Positions 13,940 through 25,639 of a DNA stretch of 27,359 nucleotides are shown here, in pieces (position 1 is the first letter of the stretch; each line of letters begins with the position of its first letter). Location of the stretch: contig JASHVQ010000203.1 of NCBI GenBank assembly GCA_030044485.1, forward strand, positions 1-27,359, in the 5' to 3' direction. The translations under genes were made by a program, and so were the position numbers. Below the pieces are notes generated by a model. That model ran no database searches, was not told the DNA's origin, and saw nothing but the letters and a program-made list of their open reading frames with translations. The stretch is from Methylovirgula sp. Lineage in GTDB: Bacteria > Pseudomonadota > Alphaproteobacteria > Rhizobiales > Beijerinckiaceae.

Positions 13940-15250
13940 ATGCTCGACGACAAGGACCGCATCTTCCTCAATCTCTACGGCTTCGGCGACTGGCGCCTGA
14001 GGGGCGCGCAGGCGCGCGGCGCCTGGGACGATACGAAAGCGCTGATCGACAAGGGCAAGGATTGGATCATCAATGAGATGAAAGCCTCGGGCCTGCGCGG
14101 TCGCGGCGGCGCCGGATTTCCGACCGGGCTCAAATGGTCGTTCATGCCGAAGCCCGATCCGGCGCGGCCTTCCTATCTCGTCGTCAATGCCGACGAATCC
14201 GAGCCCGGCACCTGCAAAGACCGCGAGATCATGCGCAATGATCCGCATCTGCTGATCGAAGGTAGCCTGCTGGCGAGTTTCGCCATGCAGGCGCACGCCT
14301 GCTACATCTATATTCGCGGCGAATATATTCTCGAATATGAGCGCCTGATCGCGGCGGTTGAAGAAGCCTACGAGGCGAGGCTCATCGGAAAGGACAATAT
14401 TCACGGCTGGCCTTTCGACATTGTCGTGCACCGCGGCGCCGGCGCCTATATCTGCGGTGAAGAAACGGCGTTGCTCGAATCCCTGGAAGGAAAGAAGGGG
14501 ATGCCGCGGCTGAAGCCGCCTTTTCCCGCCAACATGGGCCTTTATGGCTCGCCCACGACCGTGAACAACGTCGAGTCCATCGCGGTCGCCCCGGCGATCC
14601 TGCGCCGCGGAGCGGCCTGGTTTGCAAGCTTCGGGGCGCAGAACAATGCCGGCACGAAACTCTTCTGCGTCTCCGGCCATGTCGAGAAGCCCTGCAATGT
14701 GGAAGAGGCCATGTCGATCCCCTTCCGCGAACTGATCGACGTGCATTGCGGCGGTATTCGCGGCGGATGGGACAATCTTCTGGCGGTCATCCCGGGCGGT
14801 TCCTCCGTTCCTCTCGTTCCGGCGCATGAGATCATCGAGGCGCCCATGGATTTCGACTCGCTGCGCAATCTCAAGTCCGGTCTCGGCACCGCGGCGGTGA
14901 TCGTCATGGACAAATCCACAGACGTCGTCCGCGCCATTACCCGTATCAGCTATTTCTACAAGCACGAGAGCTGCGGGCAATGCACGCCCTGCCGGGAGGG
15001 GACAGGCTGGATGTGGCGGGTTCTCACGCGCATGTCGGAGGGTCGCGCCCAGAAGCGCGAGATCGACATGCTGCTCGAAGTCACGACGGAGATCGAGGGC
15101 CATACGATCTGCGCGCTCGGCGACGCCGCGGCATGGCCCGTGCAAGGGCTGATCCGGCATTTCCGTCACGAGATCGAGAAGCGCATCGATCAATATGCGG
15201 CCAACCCGCATTCGGAGCCGGCGGCCGGGTTCGAAATGGCGGCGGAGTAG
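13940..15250 (+). CDS. nuoF: NADH-quinone oxidoreductase subunit F (51 kDa, FMN/NADH)
   Basis: This 436-residue subunit binds NADH and FMN and holds 4Fe-4S cluster N3. Visible are the glycine-rich loop [10 protein letters not shown] (54-63), [14 protein letters not shown] (83-96), [19 protein letters not shown] (167-184 region), and the N3 ligands Cys345, Cys348, Cys351 (SCGQCTPC) and Cys391 (TICALGD). I start it at ATG 13940, giving the family's usual MLDDKDRIF beginning. A TTG at 13928 overlapping the nuoE stop, four codons upstream, is closer to the AAGGA and cannot be excluded. Confidence 0.96.
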   Translation: MLDDKDRIFLNLYGFGDWRLRGAQARGAWDDTKALIDKGKDWIINEMKASGLRGRGGAGFPTGLKWSFMPKPDPARPSYLVVNADESEPGTCKDREIMRNDPHLLIEGSLLASFAMQAHACYIYIRGEYILEYERLIAAVEEAYEARLIGKDNIHGWPFDIVVHRGAGAYICGEETALLESLEGKKGMPRLKPPFPANMGLYGSPTTVNNVESIAVAPAILRRGAAWFASFGAQNNAGTKLFCVSGHVEKPCNVEEAMSIPFRELIDVHCGGIRGGWDNLLAVIPGGSSVPLVPAHEIIEAPMDFDSLRNLKSGLGTAAVIVMDKSTDVVRAITRISYFYKHESCGQCTPCREGTGWMWRVLTRMSEGRAQKREIDMLLEVTTEIEGHTICALGDAAAWPVQGLIRHFRHEIEKRIDQYAANPHSEPAAGFEMAAE

Positions 15251-15254
15251 GGCG

Positions 15255-17339
15255 ATGGCAGAGGCCAAACCGATGACCAAGCTGCTCGTCGATGACGTTG
15301 CGGTTGAAGTTCCGCCGGAATACACGCTGCTGCAGGCCTGCGAGGCGGCCGGCGCCGAGATCCCGCGTTTCTGCTTTCACGAACGCCTCTCAATCGCCGG
15401 CAATTGCCGCATGTGCCTGGTCGAGGTGAAAGGCGGTCCGCCCAAGCCCGTCGCCTCCTGCGCCATGGCGGTGCGCGACCTGCGCCCCGGATCCAAGGGC
15501 GAACTGCCGGCTGTCTTCACCAAATCTCCGATGGTGAAGAAAGCGCGCGAAGGCGTCATGGAATTCCTGCTCATCAACCACCCGCTCGACTGTCCGATCT
15601 GCGATCAGGGCGGCGAATGCGATCTGCAGGATCAGGCCGTCGCCTTCGGCTTTTCCGGCTCGCGCTACAAGGAGAACAAGCGCGCGGTCGAGGACAAATA
15701 TATCGGCCCTCTGGTGAGCACGTCGATGAACCGCTGCATCCATTGCACGCGCTGCGTGCGCTTTACAGCGGAAGTCGCGGGCACCGGCGACATGGGCGCC
15801 ATCGGGCGCGGCGAGGACATGGAGATCACGACCTATCTCGAAACCGCCATGGGCTCGGAGCTGCAGGGCAACGTCGCCGATCTCTGTCCCGTGGGCGCGC
15901 TTTTGCCCAAGCCCTATTCGTTCAAGGCGCGCTCCTGGGAACTCACCAAGACGGATTCGATCGATGTCATGGATGCGCTTGGCTCGGCGATCCGCGTCGA
16001 CAGCCGCGGCCGCGAGGTGATGCGCATTCTGCCGCGCATCAACGATGCCGTAAACGAGGAATGGATCTCGGACAAGACGCGGCAGATTGTCGACGGCCTA
16101 AAGACACGTCGTCTCGACCGACCTTATCTTCGCGAAGGCGGGAGGCTCAAGTCGGCGACCTGGAACGAGGCTTTCGCCGCCATCGCGGCGAAAGTGAAAT
16201 CGGCGCGCCCCGGGCGCATCGGCGCCATCGCCGGCGATCTCTGCGCCGCGGAAGATATGTTCGCGCTGAAGCTCCTGGTCGAGAGCCTCGGCAGCGGCTC
16301 TCTCGATTGCCGCCAGGACGGCACGAAACTCGATCCGAAATTCGGCCGTGCCGGCTACATTTTCAATCCGACGGTCGCCGGCATCGAAGAAGCCGATGCG
16401 ATCATGATCATCGGCTCCAATCCACGCCGCGAATCGCCGGTTCTCAACGCGCGGATTCGCAAGCGCTGGCTCAAGGGCAATCTGCTTCTCGGCGTGATCG
16501 GCGAGCGCGCCGACTTGACCTACGACTATAACTATCTCGGCGCGGGACCGGAGAGCCTGGCGCGCTTCATCGACCATCCGCCGGTCGAGAAGGAGAGGCC
16601 GATGCTGCTCATCGGCCAGGGCGCTCTCGCCCGATCCGACGGGCTCGCAGTTCTCGCGCAAGCCGCAAAGGCGGCTATCTCGCTCGGCTGCGTGAAGCCT
16701 GGATGGCTCGGCTTCGCAATCCTGCATACGGCGGCCTCGCGCGTCGGCGGACTCGACCTCGGCTTCGTGCCCGGCGAGGGCGGGCTTGATGCCGCGGCCA
16801 TGGCGAAGGCCGGTGCGCTTGACGTGCTCTTCAACCTCGGCGCCGACGAAATCGATATCGCGCCCGGCGCCTTCGTCGTCTATCAAGGCACGCATGGCGA
16901 CCGCGGTGCGCAGCGCGCCGACGTGATTCTCCCCGGCGCGGCCTATACGGAGAAATCCGCGCTCTACGTCAATACCGAGGGCCGGGTGCAGTTCGCCGAG
17001 CGCGCCAATTTTCCGCCCGGCGACGCGCGCGAGGACTGGGCGATCCTGCGGGCGCTCTCGGCGCATCTCGGCAAGACTCTGCCATTCGATTCGCTGCACG
17101 GCCTGCGCGCCGCTCTCTACGCGAGCCATCCTCATTTCGCCAAGCTCGACGCGATCTTGCCCGGCGAGGCGGCCAATATCGAGAAGCTTGCCGGTGTCGT
17201 CGGCGCCGCGCCGAGCGCCGTTCCTTTCGTCTCGCCGATTGCGGATTTCTTCCAGACCAATCCGATCGCCCGCGCCTCGGCGGTGATGGCCGAGTGTTCG
17301 GCGCTGGCGCGCGGTCTGCGCAAGGAGGCGGCGGAATAA
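15255..17339 (+). CDS. nuoG: NADH-quinone oxidoreductase subunit G (75 kDa)
   Basis: This 694-residue subunit of the peripheral arm has an N-terminal ferredoxin domain with 2Fe-2S ligands Cys40, Cys51, Cys54 and Cys69. Next come His109/Cys113/Cys116/Cys122 ([14 protein letters not shown]) for N5, and Cys161/164/167 with Cys211 (CIHCTRC; LCPVGAL) for N4. The rest resembles the molybdopterin-oxidoreductase fold, inactive in this family. I see no extra four-Cys set for the N7 cluster found in E. coli and Thermus, which agrees with the alphaproteobacterial/mitochondrial type. The ATG at 15255 is four bases past nuoF; MTK seven codons in (15273) is an alternative with GAGG upstream. Confidence 0.96.
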   Translation: MAEAKPMTKLLVDDVAVEVPPEYTLLQACEAAGAEIPRFCFHERLSIAGNCRMCLVEVKGGPPKPVASCAMAVRDLRPGSKGELPAVFTKSPMVKKAREGVMEFLLINHPLDCPICDQGGECDLQDQAVAFGFSGSRYKENKRAVEDKYIGPLVSTSMNRCIHCTRCVRFTAEVAGTGDMGAIGRGEDMEITTYLETAMGSELQGNVADLCPVGALLPKPYSFKARSWELTKTDSIDVMDALGSAIRVDSRGREVMRILPRINDAVNEEWISDKTRQIVDGLKTRRLDRPYLREGGRLKSATWNEAFAAIAAKVKSARPGRIGAIAGDLCAAEDMFALKLLVESLGSGSLDCRQDGTKLDPKFGRAGYIFNPTVAGIEEADAIMIIGSNPRRESPVLNARIRKRWLKGNLLLGVIGERADLTYDYNYLGAGPESLARFIDHPPVEKERPMLLIGQGALARSDGLAVLAQAAKAAISLGCVKPGWLGFAILHTAASRVGGLDLGFVPGEGGLDAAAMAKAGALDVLFNLGADEIDIAPGAFVVYQGTHGDRGAQRADVILPGAAYTEKSALYVNTEGRVQFAERANFPPGDAREDWAILRALSAHLGKTLPFDSLHGLRAALYASHPHFAKLDAILPGEAANIEKLAGVVGAAPSAVPFVSPIADFFQTNPIARASAVMAECSALARGLRKEAAE

Positions 17340-18358
17340 TGGACTGGCTGCTGCCGTTTCTCCTCACTCTGCTGAAAAGCCTCGTCTTGATCGTCGCGCT
17401 GCTGATCTATGTCGCCTATGTCCTCTATGCCGACCGCAAGATCTGGGCGGCTGTACAGTTGCGGCGCGGGCCCAATGTGGTCGGTCCCTGGGGGCTGCTG
17501 CAAAGTTTCGCCGACCTCCTCAAATTCGTCATCAAGGAGCCGATCGTTCCGGATGGCGCCAACAAGGCCGTCTTTCTGCTCGCGCCCTTCGTCACGGGGC
17601 TTTTGGCGTTGGCCGCTTGGGCGGTCATCCCGCTCGACGACGGCTGGGCGATCGCCAACATCAATGTCGGCGTCCTCTACATCTTTGCGATCTCCTCGCT
17701 CTCCGTCTATGGCATCATCATGGGCGGGTGGGCGTCGAATTCGAAATATCCGTTTCTCTCGGCGCTGCGCTCGGCGGCGCAAATGGTCTCCTATGAAGTC
17801 TCCATCGGCTTCGTGCTCATCACCGTGCTGCTCTGCGCCGGTTCGCTCAATCTCTCCGATATCGTGAAGGCGCAGGACACGCGCTTCGGGCTCTTCGGAT
17901 GGTACTGGCTGCCGCTGCTGCCGATGTTCGTGATCTTCTTCGTATCGGCGCTCGCCGAGACGAACCGCCCGCCCTTCGATCTCGTCGAGGCCGAGTCGGA
18001 GCTCGTCGCCGGCTTCATGGTCGAATATTCTTCGACGCCTTACCTGCTCTTCATGCTCGCCGAATATGTGGCGATCATCACCATGTGCGCGTTCGGCACG
18101 ATTCTCTTCCTCGGCGGCTGGCTCTCGCCCATCCCCTTCCCGCCGTTTACCTGGTTGCCTGGCAGCATCTGGTTCATATTAAAGGTCTCGGCGATGTTCT
18201 TCATGTTTGCGATGGTGAAGGCCTTCGTGCCGCGCTATCGCTACGACCAGCTGATGCGGCTCGGCTGGAAGGTTTTTCTGCCTATCTCCCTGTTCATGGT
18301 CGTGCTTGTCGCCGCGGTGCTGCAGGCGACGGGCTGGGGCAACGTCATGGCGCAATGA
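17339..18358 (+). CDS. nuoH: NADH-quinone oxidoreductase subunit H (ND1-type)
   Basis: This 339-residue membrane subunit lines the quinone entry channel and links the peripheral arm to the proton pumps. The matrix-side loop [20 protein letters not shown] near 31-50 and the acidic loop [17 protein letters not shown] starting at 206 are intact. Eight hydrophobic helices can be traced. AAGGAGG at 17321-17327 serves the ATG at 17339, whose A is also the last base of the nuoG TAA. Confidence 0.97.
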   Translation: MDWLLPFLLTLLKSLVLIVALLIYVAYVLYADRKIWAAVQLRRGPNVVGPWGLLQSFADLLKFVIKEPIVPDGANKAVFLLAPFVTGLLALAAWAVIPLDDGWAIANINVGVLYIFAISSLSVYGIIMGGWASNSKYPFLSALRSAAQMVSYEVSIGFVLITVLLCAGSLNLSDIVKAQDTRFGLFGWYWLPLLPMFVIFFVSALAETNRPPFDLVEAESELVAGFMVEYSSTPYLLFMLAEYVAIITMCAFGTILFLGGWLSPIPFPPFTWLPGSIWFILKVSAMFFMFAMVKAFVPRYRYDQLMRLGWKVFLPISLFMVVLVAAVLQATGWGNVMAQ

Positions 18359-18365
18359 GGAAAAT

Positions 18366-18854
18366 ATGAAAATAGACGCCGCCGCCAAGGCGCTCTTGCT
18401 GAAGGAATTCGTCGCAGCCTTTACGCTGTCGATGCGCTATTTCTTGAAGCCCAAGGCGACGCTCAATTATCCGCACGAGAAGAATCCGCAGTCGCCTCGC
18501 TATCGCGGCGAGCACGCGCTGCGCCGCTATCCCAATGGCGAAGAGCGCTGCATCGCCTGCAAGCTCTGCGAGGCGATCTGTCCGGCGCAAGCGATCACCA
18601 TCGAAGCGGGGCCGCGCCGCAATGACGGCACGCGCCGCACGACGCGCTACGACATCGATATGGTCAAATGCATCTATTGCGGCTTCTGCCAGGAAGCCTG
18701 CCCGGTCGATGCCATCGTCGAAGGGCCGAATTCTGAATTTTCGGTGGAGACGCGCGAGGAACTCTATTACGACAAGGACAGACTCCTGGCGAACGGGGCC
18801 CGCTGGGAGCGCGAGCTAGCTCGCAACATCGCGCTCGATGCGCCATACCGTTAG
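18366..18854 (+). CDS. nuoI: NADH-quinone oxidoreductase subunit I (two 4Fe-4S, TYKY)
   Basis: This 162-residue ferredoxin-like subunit carries clusters N6a and N6b with two complete motifs: Cys62/65/68/72 ([11 protein letters not shown]) and Cys102/105/108/112 ([11 protein letters not shown]). Both are followed by Pro and the usual AI(T/V) segments. The N-terminal amphipathic helix ([19 protein letters not shown]) lies on the membrane. GAGGAAA precedes the ATG at 18366, seven bases after nuoH. Confidence 0.97.
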   Translation: MKIDAAAKALLLKEFVAAFTLSMRYFLKPKATLNYPHEKNPQSPRYRGEHALRRYPNGEERCIACKLCEAICPAQAITIEAGPRRNDGTRRTTRYDIDMVKCIYCGFCQEACPVDAIVEGPNSEFSVETREELYYDKDRLLANGARWERELARNIALDAPYR

Positions 18855-18905
18855 GACGCAAGGAGCATAGAGGGTGCCGGCGATCAGCGAAAAACGGGAC
18901 GCGAA

Positions 18906-19514
18906 ATGAACGCCGTCGCTTTTTTCTTCTATTTCTTCTCGGCGGTCATGATCGCCGCCGCCTTCATGGTCATCACGGCGCGCAATCCCGTTCATTCCGT
19001 GCTTTTTCTCATCCTCGCCTTCGTCAACGCGGCGGGACTCTTTCTCCTGCTCGGCGCGGAATTTCTGGCGATGATTCTCGTCGTCGTATACGTCGGCGCG
19101 GTCGCCGTGCTGTTCCTCTTCGTCGTCATGATGCTCGACGTGGATTTCGCCGAATTGAAGGAGGGGTTTCAGCGAAATCTGCCGGTCGGGGCGACGCTCG
19201 GCGGCATCGTGCTCATCGAGCTTGCGCTTTGCGTCGGAGCTTGGAGCGTGGGGGGAAGGGCATTGACGCAAGTGACCACCCCGGCGCCGCCCGGGCTCTC
19301 CAACACCGCGGCGCTGGGCCGCGTTCTCTATACGCAATACATGTATCTGTTCGAGATCGCCGGGCTCGTGCTCCTGGTCGCGATGATCGGCGCGATCGTC
19401 TTGACCTTGCATCATAAGCGGGGCGTCAGGCGGCAAAGAATCGAGCTGCAGAACGAGCGCACGGCAAAGAGCGCGGTCGAACTCAAGAAACAACCGTCAC
19501 GGGCGGGGGTATAG
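18906..19514 (+). CDS. nuoJ: NADH-quinone oxidoreductase subunit J
   Basis: This 202-residue membrane subunit (ND6-type) has five hydrophobic helices; the conserved third helix reads ILVVVYVGAVAVLFLFVVMML, with the pi-bulge region around VYVGA. The C-terminus has a charged tail (KRGVRRQR ... KKQPSRAG) of about 35 residues outside the membrane. It follows nuoI after 51 bases, the largest gap inside the operon after nuoA, with only a weak GGGAC Shine-Dalgarno. Confidence 0.95.
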   Translation: MNAVAFFFYFFSAVMIAAAFMVITARNPVHSVLFLILAFVNAAGLFLLLGAEFLAMILVVVYVGAVAVLFLFVVMMLDVDFAELKEGFQRNLPVGATLGGIVLIELALCVGAWSVGGRALTQVTTPAPPGLSNTAALGRVLYTQYMYLFEIAGLVLLVAMIGAIVLTLHHKRGVRRQRIELQNERTAKSAVELKKQPSRAGV

Positions 19515-19520
19515 CGAAGC

Positions 19521-19829
19521 ATGTCGATCGCGCTTGGACATTACCTCGTGGTCGCGGCGATACTCTTCACGCTTGGCGTGGCGGGCATCATCGTCAATCG
19601 CAAGAGCATCATCGTCATTCTGATGTCGGTCGAACTCATCCTGCTGGCGGTCAACATCAATCTCGTGGCGTTTTCGGCTTTTCTCGGCGATCTTACCGGA
19701 CAGATCTATGCGCTCTTCGTCCTGACCGTCGCCGCCGCCGAAGCGGCGATCGGACTTGCCATTCTCGTCACCTATTTCCGCAACCGCGGGACGATCGCGG
19801 TCGAAGACATCAACATGATGAAGGGCTGA
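19521..19829 (+). CDS. nuoK: NADH-quinone oxidoreductase subunit K
   Basis: This 102-residue, three-helix membrane subunit (ND4L-type) has the two membrane glutamates needed for proton transfer, Glu38 in [17 protein letters not shown] and Glu74 in [12 protein letters not shown], matching E. coli Glu36 and Glu72. Length is normal. The ATG at 19521 is six bases past the nuoJ stop. Confidence 0.96.
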   Translation: MSIALGHYLVVAAILFTLGVAGIIVNRKSIIVILMSVELILLAVNINLVAFSAFLGDLTGQIYALFVLTVAAAEAAIGLAILVTYFRNRGTIAVEDINMMKG

Positions 19830-19831
19830 GC

Positions 19832-21898
19832 GTGTATCAGATCATCGTCGTTCTTCCGCTGCTCGGATTTCTCATCGCCGGCATTTTCGGCCGTTTTCTC
19901 GGCCCGCGTCCGAGCGAGGTCATCACGACGAGCTTGCTCTTTATTGCGATGCTGCTTTCTTGGTTTTCTTTCGGGGCTTTCATCGCGGGCTCGGCCGGCC
20001 CCGAGGTTGACTTCGTCACGACGTGGCTGAATTCCGGCGCGTTGCATGTCGACTGGGCATTGCGGGTCGATAGCCTGACCGTGGTGATGCTCTTCGTCGT
20101 CACCACGGTTTCGGCATTCGTGCATCTCTATTCGATAGGCTACATGCATGAGGACGATTCACGGCCGCGCTTCTTTGCCTATCTTTCGTTCTTCACCTTC
20201 GCCATGCTCATGCTGGTGACGGCCGACAACCTCGTGCAGCTATTCTTCGGTTGGGAAGGGGTCGGGCTGGCGTCTTACCTGCTGATCGGCTTCTGGTACA
20301 AGCGCCCTGCCGCCAATGCCGCGGCGATCAAGGCCTTCATCGTCAACAGAGTTGGCGATTTCGGCTTCACGCTCGGCATATTCCTGGTCTTCCTGCTTAC
20401 GAACTCGGTTGCTTTCGACCAAATCTTCGCCGCCGCGCCGGGTCTCGCGGGCAAGACGATCCATGTCTTCGGCTTCGACATGGACGCCATGACGATTACC
20501 TGCCTGCTGCTCTTCATGGGCGCCATGGGCAAGTCGGCGCAGTTCCTTCTTCATACCTGGCTGCCGGATGCGATGGAGGGCCCGACGCCTGTTTCCGCCT
20601 TGATCCATGCCGCGACTATGGTGACGGCGGGCGTCTTCATGGTGGCACGGCTCTCGCCGCTCTTCGAACAGGCGCCGGCGGCGCTTGCCTTCGTGACAAT
20701 CATCGGCGCGACGACGGCCTTTTTCGCGGCGACCGTCGCCCTGGTGCAGAACGACATCAAGCGGGTCATCGCCTATTCGACGTGCTCGCAGCTCGGCTAC
20801 ATGTTCGTCGCCCTCGGGGTGGGCGCCTATTCGATCGGCATTTTCCACCTCTTCACACATGCTTTCTTCAAGGCGCTGCTCTTCCTCGGCGCGGGTTCCG
20901 TTATCCATGCCATGCATCACGAGCAGGACATGCGCGAGATGGGCGGCCTTGCGAAGCGGATCCCGGTGACCTTCGCGATGATGCTCGTCGGAACGCTGGC
21001 CTTGACCGGTTTTCCGATGACGGCCGGGAATTTCTCGAAGGATGCGATCATCGAAGCTTCGTTTGCCGCGCACCGGCCGGCTGCCGTCTACGCGTTCTTG
21101 CTGATCACGCTAGCCGCGTCTCTGACGTCGTTCTACTCGTGGCGGCTCATCTTCTTGACGTTCTTCGGAAAGCCGAAATGGCAACGCGCCGAACGCGAAC
21201 GCGGCCGCGCGGCGCCTGCGGCGCATCCCGCCGACGAGCATGCGACCGGTTCGATCGATGCGTGGCGCGAGCCGGGCATGGCGGCCGAAGGGCAGGTTAG
21301 GCATGCCGCGCATCATGATGCGCATCATATCGATCCGCAAGAATCGCCGCAGGTGATGCTGATTCCGCTTTACGTGCTGGCCTTCGGCGCGCTGACCGCG
21401 GGGTTTCTCTTTTCACAACTCTTCGTCGGGGAGGGCGCGGTCGAATTCTTCAAGGCCTCGATTTTCTATGCACCGACGAATCACATCATGGCGTCTCTCG
21501 AGGAGACGCCGGTGCTCGTCCATTTCCTGCCGAGCTTGATGATGCTCGTCGGGTTTCTCGTGGCCCTGTATGTCTATATTCTGGCACCCGGGACGGCCGA
21601 GCGCTGGGCTCGCGCACTGCCCGGTCTTTATCGCTTCCTCCTCAACAAGTGGTACTTCGACGAACTCTACGATTATCTCTTCGTTCGGCCGGCATTCTGG
21701 CTGGGCAACCTGTTCTGGAAGGGCGGCGACCAGAATACCATCGATCGTTTCGGCCCGGACGGCGTTGCAGCGCGCGTCATCGACGTCACGCAGCGTGTCG
21801 TGCGCCTGCAAAGCGGCTATCTCTATCACTATGCCTTCGCCATGCTGGTCGGCGTCGCGGCACTGATAACCTATTATATCGTGTGGGGCCTGCGCTGA
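19832..21898 (+). CDS. nuoL: NADH-quinone oxidoreductase subunit L (antiporter-like)
   Basis: This 688-residue distal proton-pumping subunit (ND5-type) has the key residues Glu142 ([15 protein letters not shown]) and Lys233 ([21 protein letters not shown]). The [15 protein letters not shown] helix and a C-terminal lateral helix are present. It starts at a GTG at 19832 with AAGGG upstream, two bases past nuoK. A charged loop near residues 450-505 ends in a His-rich stretch ([16 protein letters not shown]), similar in place to the loop before the lateral helix in other alphaproteobacterial NuoL proteins. Confidence 0.96.
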   Translation: MYQIIVVLPLLGFLIAGIFGRFLGPRPSEVITTSLLFIAMLLSWFSFGAFIAGSAGPEVDFVTTWLNSGALHVDWALRVDSLTVVMLFVVTTVSAFVHLYSIGYMHEDDSRPRFFAYLSFFTFAMLMLVTADNLVQLFFGWEGVGLASYLLIGFWYKRPAANAAAIKAFIVNRVGDFGFTLGIFLVFLLTNSVAFDQIFAAAPGLAGKTIHVFGFDMDAMTITCLLLFMGAMGKSAQFLLHTWLPDAMEGPTPVSALIHAATMVTAGVFMVARLSPLFEQAPAALAFVTIIGATTAFFAATVALVQNDIKRVIAYSTCSQLGYMFVALGVGAYSIGIFHLFTHAFFKALLFLGAGSVIHAMHHEQDMREMGGLAKRIPVTFAMMLVGTLALTGFPMTAGNFSKDAIIEASFAAHRPAAVYAFLLITLAASLTSFYSWRLIFLTFFGKPKWQRAERERGRAAPAAHPADEHATGSIDAWREPGMAAEGQVRHAAHHDAHHIDPQESPQVMLIPLYVLAFGALTAGFLFSQLFVGEGAVEFFKASIFYAPTNHIMASLEETPVLVHFLPSLMMLVGFLVALYVYILAPGTAERWARALPGLYRFLLNKWYFDELYDYLFVRPAFWLGNLFWKGGDQNTIDRFGPDGVAARVIDVTQRVVRLQSGYLYHYAFAMLVGVAALITYYIVWGLR

Positions 21899-23421
21899 TG
21901 TTCGGCTTCGGAATTCTGACCTGTCTGGTCTTTCTGCCGCTGGTCGGTGCCGCCTTCATTTTAACGCTGCGCGGCGAGGATGAGGCGACGTGCAGCAACG
22001 CCCGCTGGGCGGCGCTGGTTACGACGATCGTCGATTTCCTTCTCTCCGTCTATGTCTATGCGAAGCTCGACCCCAACTCGTCGGCGTTCCAGTTCGTCGA
22101 GGAGAAGCACTGGTTCGGCGGCGGCCTCGTCTACAAGATGGGCGTCGACGGCATGTCCATGCCCTTTGTGGTGCTCACGACATTTCTCATGCCGATTGCG
22201 ATTGCGGCGTCGTGGAAATCCATCCATGTGCGCGTCAAGGAATATATGATCGCCTTCCTGGCGCTTGAGACGCTGATGACCGGTGTCTTCTGCTCGCTAG
22301 ATCTTGTCCTTTTCTATCTCTTCTTTGAAGGCGGCCTGATCCCGATGTTCCTCATCATCGGCATCTGGGGCGGCCCGCGACGCGTTTATGCGAGCTTCAA
22401 GTTCTTTCTTTACACGTTGCTTGGCTCGCTTCTCATGCTCGTCGCCATCATGGCCATGTACGGCTACGCGGGAACGACGGATATTTCCGTCCTGCTGAAA
22501 ACGACGTTCCCGGCCTCCATGCAGAAGTGGCTGTGGATCGCCTTCTTCGCCTCTTTTGCGGTGAAGATTCCGATGTGGCCGTTCCACACCTGGCTTCCGG
22601 ACGCACATGTCGAAGCGCCGACCGCGGGTTCGGTCATTCTCGCCGGCGTTCTCCTGAAGATGGGCGGCTATGGATTCCTGCGATTTTCGCTGCCGATGTT
22701 TCCCGATGCCTCGGCCTATTTCGCGCCGCTCATATATGCCCTCTCGGTGATCGCCATCATCTATACATCGCTCGTCGCGCTCGTGCAGGTCGATGTGAAG
22801 AAGCTCATCGCCTACTCTTCAGTCGCGCATATGGGTTTCGTCACGATCGGCCTGTTTTCGCTGACGCAGCAGGGGATACAGGGCGCCATCTTCCAGATGA
22901 TCTCGCACGGCCTCGTTTCCGCGGCGCTCTTCCTTTGCGTTGGGGTCATTTACGACCGCATGCATACGCGCGAGATCGCGGCCTACGGCGGGCTCGTCGA
23001 GCGCATGCCGCTTTATGCCGTGGCCTTCATGCTCTTCACTTTGGCGAATATAGGCCTGCCTGGAACGTCGGGTTTCATTGGCGAGTTCCTGACGCTGATC
23101 GGCGCCTTTCGCGTCAACAGCTGGGTCGTTGCGCTTGCTGCGACGGGCAGCATTCTGTCGGCCGCTTATGCCCTTTATCTCTATCGGCGCATCATTTTCG
23201 GCGCACTCGAGAAGCCGAGCCTCAAAGCGATTCTGGATCTCTCGCCGCGCGAGATCGCGGTGCTCGCGCCGCTCTTTGTGTTGACGATCTATTATGGCCT
23301 GCAGCCCGGACCGATTCTCGACGCGACGGCGACCTCGGTCGCGCAGTTGATTCGCAGCAATGGCGAGATGCGGACCGCGGCTCTCGTCACGCCCGCGAGG
23401 TTCGAGAGTATGCGCGAATGA
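21898..23421 (+). CDS. nuoM: NADH-quinone oxidoreductase subunit M (antiporter-like)
   Basis: This 507-residue proton-pumping subunit (ND4-type) has Glu144 in [13 protein letters not shown] and Lys223 in [21 protein letters not shown], the pair expected for proton translocation. About 13-14 hydrophobic helices can be traced. Its ATG shares a base with the nuoL stop (TGATG), so translation is coupled. The frame is open far upstream inside nuoL, but only the 21898 start gives the family N-terminus. Confidence 0.96.
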   Translation: MFGFGILTCLVFLPLVGAAFILTLRGEDEATCSNARWAALVTTIVDFLLSVYVYAKLDPNSSAFQFVEEKHWFGGGLVYKMGVDGMSMPFVVLTTFLMPIAIAASWKSIHVRVKEYMIAFLALETLMTGVFCSLDLVLFYLFFEGGLIPMFLIIGIWGGPRRVYASFKFFLYTLLGSLLMLVAIMAMYGYAGTTDISVLLKTTFPASMQKWLWIAFFASFAVKIPMWPFHTWLPDAHVEAPTAGSVILAGVLLKMGGYGFLRFSLPMFPDASAYFAPLIYALSVIAIIYTSLVALVQVDVKKLIAYSSVAHMGFVTIGLFSLTQQGIQGAIFQMISHGLVSAALFLCVGVIYDRMHTREIAAYGGLVERMPLYAVAFMLFTLANIGLPGTSGFIGEFLTLIGAFRVNSWVVALAATGSILSAAYALYLYRRIIFGALEKPSLKAILDLSPREIAVLAPLFVLTIYYGLQPGPILDATATSVAQLIRSNGEMRTAALVTPARFESMRE

Positions 23422-24848
23422 TCCCGCTCAATTTCGCGCTCGCCCATAGTTTGCCCGAGCTTGTCTTGGCTATCGGCGCTCTGGGATTGGTTCTCGCCGG
23501 CGCCATTCGCGGCAGAATATCGGATTGGCTCGTCACCGAGATCGCCGTCGGCGTGCTCGGCCTCGGCATACTCGTCCTGCTCGGCGGAAGAGGAACCGCA
23601 ATCGTCTTCGGCGGCGCCTTCGTCGACGATTCTTTCGGCCGCTTCATGAAGATCCTGAGCTATGCCGGATCGCTTGTCGCTCTGCTCATGGCACAGGACT
23701 TTCTGGTGCGCGAGAAGATCGACAAGTTTGAGTTCCCGGTTCTCATCCTGCTCGCGACGCTCGGCATGTCGCTGCTTATCTCGGCGAACGGCTTGATTGC
23801 GCTCTATCTCGGCCTCGAATTAATGTCGCTGTCGCTGTATGTCGTCGCCGCCTTCCACCGCGACAATTCGAGGGCATCCGAAGCCGGCCTCAAATATTTT
23901 GTCCTCGGCGCGCTGTCCTCGGGCATGCTGCTTTACGGCGCCTCGTTGCTCTATGGCTTTGCCGGCACGGTCTCGTTCTCCGGCATAGCGGCCTCCGTCA
24001 GGGGCGCGCCGTCGCTCGGCGTCATCTTCGGCTTGGTATTTTTGATGGCTGGACTGGCGTTCAAAATATCGGCCGTTCCCTTCCACATGTGGGTTCCGGA
24101 CGTCTATGAAGGCGCGCCGACTCCGGTCACGGCCTTCTTCGCCTCGGCGCCGAAGATCGCCGCTTTCGCGGTCACCGTTCGCGTCGTGATCACGGCCTTT
24201 CCAGGCATCGCCGTGCAATGGCAGCAGATCATCATTTTTGTCTCGATCCTGTCGATGGCGCTGGGGTCATTCGCCGCCATCGGTCAGACCAACATCAAGC
24301 GGCTCATGGCCTATTCGTCGATCGGCCATGTCGGCTTTGCGCTTGTCGGACTTGCGGCAGACAGTGCCGCCGGCGTCGCCGGCGTGCTTTTTTACATGGC
24401 CATTTATCTCGTCATGCTGCTCGGCACATTCGCGGCGATCCTTTCGATGCGCGTCAACGGCAGGGCGGTCGAGAACATAAGCGACCTCGCGGGTCTTGCG
24501 CGCAATGACGGGGCCATGGCGTTCTTTTTGGCCATGCTCATGTTCTCGTTGGCAGGCATTCCGCCGCTTGCCGGCTTTTTCGCGAAGTTTTATGTGTTCT
24601 ATGCGGCGGTTGAGGCGCACCTCTATTGGCTTGCGGTCATCGGCTTCGTCACAAGCGTCGTCGCGGCGTTCTACTATCTGCAGATCGTCAAGATCATCTA
24701 TTTCGACGAGCCTGCGCCAAGCTTCGACAAGGCGCCAGCCGTGTTGCGCGCCGTGCTTGCCCTCGGCGGACTGGCCGTGCTGTTGCTTTTCGCCTATCCT
24801 GGTCCTTTCGTGAGCGCCGCCGAGGCCGCCGCCAAATCGCTGTTCTGA
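23418..24848 (+). CDS. nuoN: NADH-quinone oxidoreductase subunit N (antiporter-like)
   Basis: This 476-residue proton-pumping subunit (ND2-type) shows the first-half glutamate in [18 protein letters not shown] and the lysine motif [28 protein letters not shown]. It starts with an ATGA overlap on nuoM (23418-23421). It completes the full 14-subunit set, with no extra genes inserted between nuo genes. The stop (24846-24848) is two bases before the birA start. Confidence 0.96.
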   Translation: MIPLNFALAHSLPELVLAIGALGLVLAGAIRGRISDWLVTEIAVGVLGLGILVLLGGRGTAIVFGGAFVDDSFGRFMKILSYAGSLVALLMAQDFLVREKIDKFEFPVLILLATLGMSLLISANGLIALYLGLELMSLSLYVVAAFHRDNSRASEAGLKYFVLGALSSGMLLYGASLLYGFAGTVSFSGIAASVRGAPSLGVIFGLVFLMAGLAFKISAVPFHMWVPDVYEGAPTPVTAFFASAPKIAAFAVTVRVVITAFPGIAVQWQQIIIFVSILSMALGSFAAIGQTNIKRLMAYSSIGHVGFALVGLAADSAAGVAGVLFYMAIYLVMLLGTFAAILSMRVNGRAVENISDLAGLARNDGAMAFFLAMLMFSLAGIPPLAGFFAKFYVFYAAVEAHLYWLAVIGFVTSVVAAFYYLQIVKIIYFDEPAPSFDKAPAVLRAVLALGGLAVLLLFAYPGPFVSAAEAAAKSLF

Positions 24849-24850
24849 TC

Positions 24851-25627
24851 TTGTCCGACAAAAGCCAGTTTCAGCTTGCCGAAGCCGCCAGCCGCGCGGG
24901 TTTTCAGCTTCTCACGTTCGAGACGATTGGCTCGACCAATGACGTCGCCATGGCATTGGGGCGCGCCGGCGGCCCCGACAAATGCTGGATCGTCGCCAAA
25001 GCGCAGACAAGCGGCCGCGGGCGGCAGGGGCGCTCTTGGGCGTCTCCGCTAGGAAATCTTTACGCCAGCCTGCTTCTCCTCGACGCCGTACCGAGGGAGC
25101 TTGCGCCGCAGCTGGGTTTTGTCGCCGGAGTTGCGGCGGCGCATGCTTTGCGTTCTCTCCTGGGAGGCGACGCGCGACTCACGTTGAAATGGCCCAACGA
25201 CATCCTGTTCGACGGCGCCAAGCTTGGCGGCATCTTGCTCGAAGGCGCGACGCTCGATGCCGGGCGCTTTGCTTCGATCATAGGCATTGGCGTAAACTGC
25301 GCCTCATATCCACGCGACGTCGGTTATCCCGCGACGGCGCTGTGCGAGACCCGAGCTCGCGAAAGCACGCCGCAGCGCGTTTTCCTGCAACTTTCCGCAC
25401 AGGTTTCGCATTGGCTCGGCGTTTTCGCCGGCGAGGAAGCCTTTCCCGCAATCCGTCGCGAATGGCTCGCGCTGGCGACGGGACTCGGCGCTCCCATCAA
25501 AATCTCGACACCGGCGCGTCATGTCCAGGGTCTCTTTCAGAGCATAGATGCGAGCGGCCGGCTGCTCGTCGAAAGCGAGGCCGGCGTCGTTGCCATCGAC
25601 GCGGGCGACGTCATATTGGGTCATTGA
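24851..25627 (+). CDS. birA: Biotin--[acetyl-CoA carboxylase] ligase, no DNA-binding domain
   Basis: This 258-residue enzyme makes biotinyl-5'-AMP and attaches biotin to carrier lysines of carboxylases. Motifs present are GSTN (27-30), GRGRQGRSW (55-63) for biotinyl-AMP binding and KWPND (113-117); a small C-terminal domain follows. It lacks the N-terminal helix-turn-helix of E. coli BirA, so it is a class I ligase and not a repressor. The best start is TTG 24851 (MSDKSQFQL); no Shine-Dalgarno is seen, and coupling to the nuoN stop two bases earlier probably supplies ribosomes. Its place between nuoN and rnj is a conserved order in many Hyphomicrobiales. Confidence 0.93.
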   Translation: MSDKSQFQLAEAASRAGFQLLTFETIGSTNDVAMALGRAGGPDKCWIVAKAQTSGRGRQGRSWASPLGNLYASLLLLDAVPRELAPQLGFVAGVAAAHALRSLLGGDARLTLKWPNDILFDGAKLGGILLEGATLDAGRFASIIGIGVNCASYPRDVGYPATALCETRARESTPQRVFLQLSAQVSHWLGVFAGEEAFPAIRREWLALATGLGAPIKISTPARHVQGLFQSIDASGRLLVESEAGVVAIDAGDVILGH

Positions 25628-25639
25628 TGAGTGCCGCAT

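Noticed and set aside
16098-17135. Long minus-strand open frame opposite nuoG
   Set aside because: It is a shadow of nuoG with no recognisable domain; similar antisense frames lie opposite nuoD, nuoF and nuoL.
21649-21897. Upstream extension of the nuoM frame into nuoL
   Set aside because: The Arg-rich extension is the wrong frame of nuoL; the 21898 ATG gives the normal NuoM N-terminus.
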